64,000 nucleotides of DNA from Parahaliea mediterranea (lineage in GTDB: Bacteria > Pseudomonadota > Gammaproteobacteria > Pseudomonadales > Halieaceae): assembly GCF_017255185.1 (NCBI RefSeq), contig NZ_JAFKCZ010000002.1:1-64000 (forward strand), written 5' to 3'. The position numbers were made by a program, and so were the translations under genes. Numbering within the stretch: the first letter of the stretch is position 1; the number at the start of each line of letters is the position of its first letter. The notes beneath the pieces were generated by a model. The model did not search any database, was not told the DNA's origin, and saw only the letters and a program-made list of their open reading frames with translations. Below, piece by piece: positions 60,341 to 64,000 of this stretch.

Positions 60341-60970
60341 CTACTCCCGGTCTTCGAACAGATGCCCCAGCTTGGCGCCCTTGGTCTGCAGGTACTTCTC
60401 GTTGTGGGGGTTGCAGGCCGTGTGCAGGGGTATCCGCTCCACGATTTCAACACCCGCGGCTTCCAGGGCGGCCACTTTGCGGGGGTTGTTGGTCATCAGC
60501 CGCACCTTCTGAATCTTCAGGTGCTCCAGCATCGGCTTGAGAATGGTGTAATCGCGCATATCGGCGCCGAAGCCGAGCTGTTCATTGGCCTCGACGGTGT
60601 CGGCGCCGGCGTCCTGGAGCTTGTAGGCCTTGATTTTGTTGAGCAGGCCGATGCCGCGGCCCTCCTGGCGCAGGTAGAACAAAGCGCCCCGTCCGGCCTC
60701 TGAAATGGCCTTGAGGGCGGCTTCGAGCTGGTTGCCGCAGTCGCAGCGCATGCTGAACAGGGCATCGCCGGTCAGGCACTCGGAGTGGATACGGGCCAGC
60801 ACGGGCTCGCCATCGGAGACGTCGCCCATGGTCAGCACCACGTGCTCTTTGTTGGCCTGGGGATCCTCGAAGCCGTGGATATCGAATACGCCCCAGGCGG
60901 TGGGGAGGCGGGAGGATTCTACGTAGCGTGTGGTCACTCTGGGGCCTTGGGTACTCAAAAGGGCGCCCAT
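60341..60970 (-). CDS. ribA: GTP cyclohydrolase II
   Basis: The 209-residue protein has the zinc-site motif [14 protein letters not shown], the conserved [13 protein letters not shown], and [15 protein letters not shown]. It opens GTP to 2,5-diamino-6-ribosylamino-pyrimidinone phosphate, the first step of riboflavin synthesis. It is a stand-alone GCH II without a RibB domain. The retropepsin-like gene lies just upstream on the same strand with a 28-bp gap. Confidence 0.95.
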   Translation of the reverse strand: MGALLSTQGPRVTTRYVESSRLPTAWGVFDIHGFEDPQANKEHVVLTMGDVSDGEPVLARIHSECLTGDALFSMRCDCGNQLEAALKAISEAGRGALFYLRQEGRGIGLLNKIKAYKLQDAGADTVEANEQLGFGADMRDYTILKPMLEHLKIQKVRLMTNNPRKVAALEAAGVEIVERIPLHTACNPHNEKYLQTKGAKLGHLFEDRE

Positions 60971-60998
60971 TCTACCACTTTGCGAAAGCTGTGCGAGT

Positions 60999-61640
60999 TC
61001 ACCACTGCCGGGACAGCGACAGCACCCCGTTGCTCTCCCGCATCTCCACGTGCTCCAGGTAGGTCATCCCCAGCAGGATGGTGGAGGGAAAACTGCCCCC
61101 GGTCACCGTGGCGCGCACGTTGTCCACCCGGATTCCCCCCACGTCGATGCTCTGCAAAGTGACTGTCCAGGCGTCGATAACGTTGCTGGCGGTTTCCAGC
61201 CGCGAGGGCTGTCCGGCGCGAAAATCGACCCCCAGGGCAGCGGCGTGGCTGGCGTTCATCGCCACCACATTGGCGCCGGTGTCCACCAGTACCTGGGTGC
61301 TGCGGCCGTTGATGGTGGCGGTGGTGCGGTATTGCATGCGGGCGTTGCGGGGGATATCCACCCGGCGGGTGCTGGGTTCGCGGTAGGCGCCGGTGATGCG
61401 CTGGTGCAGGCCCAGGGTCTGGCGCACACCGTTCACTTCCACCACCGCGGCCCTGGAGTCCGCACTGACCAGGGTGACGCCGGCGTGGCTCTGGCCGGCC
61501 TTGAGGGTCTTGCGTGCGCCGTCGATGGTGATCACTGCCGTATTGGGTAGCAGGGCCTCTACCACCAGTGTAGTGGCCAGGGCGGGCATGCCGATGGCCA
61601 GTAGCAGGCCAAGCAGTAGTTTCGATACAGCGCGCTTCAC
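60999..61640 (-). CDS. Exported retropepsin-like aspartic protease
   Basis: The 213-residue protein has a signal peptide ([15 protein letters not shown]) and a clan-AA domain with the active-site triad segment [13 protein letters not shown] and the later [12 protein letters not shown]. It matches TIGR02281-type bacterial retropepsins. The N-terminal part (about 25-95) is a beta-rich domain of unknown role. It likely acts in the periplasm as a dimer; the substrate is unknown. It is co-oriented with ribA. Confidence 0.85.
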   Translation of the reverse strand: MKRAVSKLLLGLLLAIGMPALATTLVVEALLPNTAVITIDGARKTLKAGQSHAGVTLVSADSRAAVVEVNGVRQTLGLHQRITGAYREPSTRRVDIPRNARMQYRTTATINGRSTQVLVDTGANVVAMNASHAAALGVDFRAGQPSRLETASNVIDAWTVTLQSIDVGGIRVDNVRATVTGGSFPSTILLGMTYLEHVEMRESNGVLSLSRQW

Positions 61641-61762
61641 GCAACCCCCTTTTGTGAGCTGGAGTCATTATAGCCTCCGTCGGGCATGGCGTTGAACAGA
61701 TTTGATGTGTACACGAAAGCGGTATAGGGGCAGGCTATACTCACTGTTTCCAGGAGCGTAAT

Positions 61763-62083
61763 ATGGCTGACATCGCTTTTGATACGTTGCAGTATGCCAG
61801 AAGCCTCAAGGCAGCCGGCGTACCGGAACAGCAGGCGGAGGTTCAAGCGGAGCTGATGGGCAAAGCGTTTGGCTATTATGTCGGTGAGCTGGTAACCAAA
61901 GATTACCTGGATGCACGGCTGCAACAAATGGATGCCCACGTCGAAGCCCGCTTTGCCGAGCAGAATAACCGTATCGATGCCATGTTCAATAAGCTCGAAA
62001 GCCAGCTAAGGCTGCACAATTGGATTTTGGCAATCCTGACTGCCGCGGTACTGCTTCCCAATATTAGATCGTTGCTTGGTTGA
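61763..62083 (+). CDS. Small coiled-coil membrane protein, DUF1640-like
   Basis: The 106-residue protein starts MADIAFDTLQYARSLKAAGVPEQQAEVQAEL, as in DUF1640/CCDC90-type proteins. It has a coiled coil in the middle (VTKDYLDARLQQMDAHVEAR) and one C-terminal membrane helix (WILAILTAAVLLPN). AGGAG precedes the start. Function is unknown; related proteins are often repeated in genomes and occasionally close to toxin-antitoxin genes, which are not seen here. Confidence 0.75.
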   Translation: MADIAFDTLQYARSLKAAGVPEQQAEVQAELMGKAFGYYVGELVTKDYLDARLQQMDAHVEARFAEQNNRIDAMFNKLESQLRLHNWILAILTAAVLLPNIRSLLG

Positions 62084-62089
62084 GTCGCG

Positions 62090-62566
62090 TTAATTAAGTA
62101 TCCAGGCGGCCGAGTGCAACACCGCGCACGCCATCGCCCCCGCCACCACGTCATCGATCATAATCCCCAGCCCGCCGTGTACCCGCTTGTCCAGCCAGCC
62201 GATGGGCCAGGGCTTGGCGATATCGAACAGCCGGAACAGCACAAAACCCGCCAACACCCACTGCCAACCCAGTGGCACGGCCCACAGGGTGATCCAGTAG
62301 CCCACGAACTCGTCCCACACGATGCCGGGGTGGTCGTGCACACCCAACTGCTTGCTGGCGCGATCGCATAGCCAGACACCAAATACGAAGGTCAGGGCAA
62401 TGAACAGGCTGTACCAGGCCAGCGGCAGCGCCGCCACCGCGAGGTAGAGCGGGATGGCGACCAGGGTGCCCATGGTACCCGGGGCCTTCGGAGACAGGCC
62501 GCTGCCGAAGCCGAAGGCGAGGAACTGGATGGGGTTGGTGATGGCGACGGGGTTGGTGGATGGCAT
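62090..62566 (-). CDS. pgpA: Phosphatidylglycerophosphatase A
   Basis: The 158-residue protein has FGFGSGLSPKAPGTMGTLVAIPL, with the family motif SPxAPGTxGTL, and HDHPGIVWDEFVGYWITL, with Asp/Glu metal ligands, and several membrane helices. It removes phosphate from phosphatidylglycerophosphate. The start MPSTNPVAI at 62566 is used since the longer frame overlaps thiL and has no homology. It is the last gene of the ribH-nusB-thiL-pgpA run. Confidence 0.93.
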   Translation of the reverse strand: MPSTNPVAITNPIQFLAFGFGSGLSPKAPGTMGTLVAIPLYLAVAALPLAWYSLFIALTFVFGVWLCDRASKQLGVHDHPGIVWDEFVGYWITLWAVPLGWQWVLAGFVLFRLFDIAKPWPIGWLDKRVHGGLGIMIDDVVAGAMACAVLHSAAWILN

Positions 62567-62585
62567 GCGGGCAGTGTAACGGGAT

Positions 62586-63506
62586 TTAAAAATGCTGGTA
62601 ACCCACCGGGCCCGCCAAATCCAGGCCGCAGTCCACCCCTTCCCCGGCCTCGACGCGGCCAATGCGGGTACAGCCGGCGGGCAACTCCGCCCCGGGCGGC
62701 AGGGTAAAGCACAGCTCGTAGTCGTCGCCACCGCTCAGGGCCCAACGCAGGGCCTGCTCGCGGTCCGGGAGGGCCTGCAGGGCCGGCGAGAGCGGCAGTA
62801 ATTGCGGGTCGATTACCAGTTTTGCGCCACTGGCGGCGGCAATATGGCCGGCGTCCGCCACCAGGCCATCGGAGATATCGATGGCGGCGGTGGCGGTATC
62901 GAGCAGCTCCAGACCCAGGGCCAGGCGCGGTGTCGGCCGGTAATAGCGCCGCTCCAGGTAATCCCCCTGCTCCGGATCGCCGCGCCAGTCGCCGCTCACC
63001 ACGGCGAGGCCGGCCGCGCCATCCCCCAGGGTGCCGCTGACGCATAGGCTGTCCCCCACCGCGGCGCCGCCACGCAACAGGGCTTTGCCCCCCGGCAGGG
63101 CGCCAAATACCTGCACGGCGATGCACAAGGACCCCCGGGTGGTATCGCCGCCCACCAGGGGCAGGTCGAAATCGGTCACCGCCGCGGCCAGGCCCTCGCT
63201 GAAGGCACGCAACCACAGCTCGTCGACCACCGGCAGGGTGATGGCCAGCGTCATGCCCAGGGGCCGGGCACCCATCGCGGCGAGGTCCGAGGCCGCCACC
63301 GCCACGGCGCGATAGGCCAGGTCCTCCGGAAAGGCGTCTTCGGGGAAATGCACGCCCTCCACCACGGTATCCACCGAGGTGGCCAGGCGCGCCCCCGGCG
63401 GCAGGCGCAGGATGGCGCAGTCGTCCCCCACTCCCAGGTCCACGGCGTCGCCGCGACCCAGGGCGGAGAAATAGCGATAGATCAGGTCAAATTCGGAAAG
63501 CGCCAT
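62586..63506 (-). CDS. thiL: Thiamine-monophosphate kinase
   Basis: The 306-residue protein begins MALSEFDLIYRYF and has DLGVGDDCAIL, SVDTVVEGVHFP, ASDLAAMGARPLG and GLSGGDDYELCFTLP-like LSGGDDYEL. These are the ATP- and metal-binding parts of the PurM/ThiL fold. It phosphorylates thiamine monophosphate to thiamine pyrophosphate. It starts 8 bp after nusB, in the same operon. Confidence 0.95.
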   Translation of the reverse strand: MALSEFDLIYRYFSALGRGDAVDLGVGDDCAILRLPPGARLATSVDTVVEGVHFPEDAFPEDLAYRAVAVAASDLAAMGARPLGMTLAITLPVVDELWLRAFSEGLAAAVTDFDLPLVGGDTTRGSLCIAVQVFGALPGGKALLRGGAAVGDSLCVSGTLGDGAAGLAVVSGDWRGDPEQGDYLERRYYRPTPRLALGLELLDTATAAIDISDGLVADAGHIAAASGAKLVIDPQLLPLSPALQALPDREQALRWALSGGDDYELCFTLPPGAELPAGCTRIGRVEAGEGVDCGLDLAGPVGYQHF

Positions 63507-63514
63507 GGGCCAGG

Positions 63515-63967
63515 CTAGGAACCTGCGTCCACTTCCACCTTGCGCAGCTCGCGGGCGGCCTTGTCCAGCACGCCGTTGATGTATTTGTGGCTGTCGGTGG
63601 CGCCAAATTTCTTGGCCAGGGCCACGGCCTCGTTGATCACCACCCTGTAGGGTACGTCCAGGCGATGGGCGAGCTCCCAGGTCCCCATGCGCAACAGGGT
63701 GCGCTCAATCGGGTCCAGCTCGTTCAGGTCGCGGTCGATCAACGGGGTCAGGATATCCTCCAGCGCGTCCACCTGTGCCGGGACGCCGTGCAGCAGGGCG
63801 TGGAAGTAGTCGCTATCCACGTGACGGAAGTCGTAATCGGTGCGGAACTCGGCCTCGATCTCGTTCAGGGGCGCCTGGGCCATGTGCCACTGGTACAAGG
63901 CCTGCATACCGTAGTGGCGGGCCTTGCGGCGCTCGGCGGCAAGGGTGTTGTGGGCTTGCTTGCTCAC
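63515..63967 (-). CDS. nusB: Transcription antitermination factor NusB
   Basis: The 150-residue protein has [19 protein letters not shown] at the start, [16 protein letters not shown] in the middle, and [30 protein letters not shown] split over the C-terminal helices, typical of NusB. It binds boxA RNA with NusE in antitermination of rRNA operons. Six bases separate it from the upstream ribH stop. Confidence 0.95.
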   Translation of the reverse strand: MSKQAHNTLAAERRKARHYGMQALYQWHMAQAPLNEIEAEFRTDYDFRHVDSDYFHALLHGVPAQVDALEDILTPLIDRDLNELDPIERTLLRMGTWELAHRLDVPYRVVINEAVALAKKFGATDSHKYINGVLDKAARELRKVEVDAGS

Positions 63968-63973
63968 CGGGGC

Positions 63974-64000
63974 TCAGTCCAGCTCGGCCAGCAGGCTGAC
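63974..64000 (-). CDS. ribH: Partial gene, probably ribH C-terminus
   Basis: The last eight codons before a stop (63974-63976) read VSLLAELD on the minus strand. Identity rests mainly on the conserved order ribH-nusB-thiL, and on lumazine synthases commonly ending in a helix of this type. The gene runs off the window. Confidence 0.5.
   Translation of the reverse strand, partial: VSLLAELD

Overview
The window is high-GC DNA that reads as the chromosome of a Gram-negative gammaproteobacterium. Support comes from gene content and order: nrdA with two ATP cones as in pseudomonads, fadBA, ribH-nusB-thiL-pgpA, the dxs and xseB-ispA genes, two TonB-dependent receptors, YaeQ, YdcH, HslR, YrfG and PA2778/PA2779-type proteins. 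A marine lineage such as Halieaceae or another Cellvibrionales family fits best, but that placement is inference. No rRNA, tRNA or CRISPR array was seen.

Layout. 1-8.2 kb: grxD, argD-argF behind a good sigma-70 promoter, then nrdA-nrdB and a small ORF. The nrd region has a perfect DnaA box, a tandem pair of NrdR boxes and a leader of about 430 nt with strong hairpins. 8.2-11.3 kb: a decayed beta-helix-type remnant, a porin and a membrane diguanylate cyclase. 11.4-19 kb: a stress/turnover-like group with an MBL/beta-CASP RNase-like protein, a USP-like protein, a Lon-type protease, a cation:proton antiporter and an archaeal-type thymidine/AMP phosphorylase. 19-22.2 kb: PA2779- and PA2778-like proteins and a PiT phosphate transporter. 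22.2-34.6 kb: a catabolic/uptake region with an amidohydrolase, two TonB-dependent receptors, a P450 remnant, a GMC oxidoreductase, an M28-like peptidase, an AraC regulator and a small secreted peptide with a duplicated PPYKR motif.

34.7-50.2 kb: fadB-fadA, a large nested-palindrome repeat, YaeQ, a sterol-desaturase-family protein, an Ada/AlkA plus Ogt alkylation-repair pair, an MBL hydrolase, YdcH, CysQ, YrfG-HslR, a second diguanylate cyclase, a degenerate SGNH-like protein and dxs. 50.2-59.0 kb: a visibly AT-richer glycan island of two convergent arms. It holds a methyltransferase, a GT4 glycosyltransferase, two CDP-glycerol glycerophosphotransferase-family proteins, an asparagine synthetase, a glycerol-3-phosphate cytidylyltransferase and an ABC exporter. 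Together these predict a glycerol-phosphate-containing surface glycan, teichoic-acid-like chemistry in a Gram-negative. The island lies between dxs and xseB-ispA, genes that are normally adjacent in the order xseB-ispA-dxs. 59.1-64 kb: xseB-ispA, ribA with a retropepsin-like protease, a small coiled-coil membrane protein, and pgpA, thiL, nusB and the last codons of ribH.

The strongest candidates for something undescribed are the glycerol-phosphate glycan island with its repeat-marked edges and internal compositional breakpoints, the palindromic repeat family that now supplies C-terminal codons to dxs and the sterol-desaturase gene, the nrdA leader, and the small PPYKR peptide.
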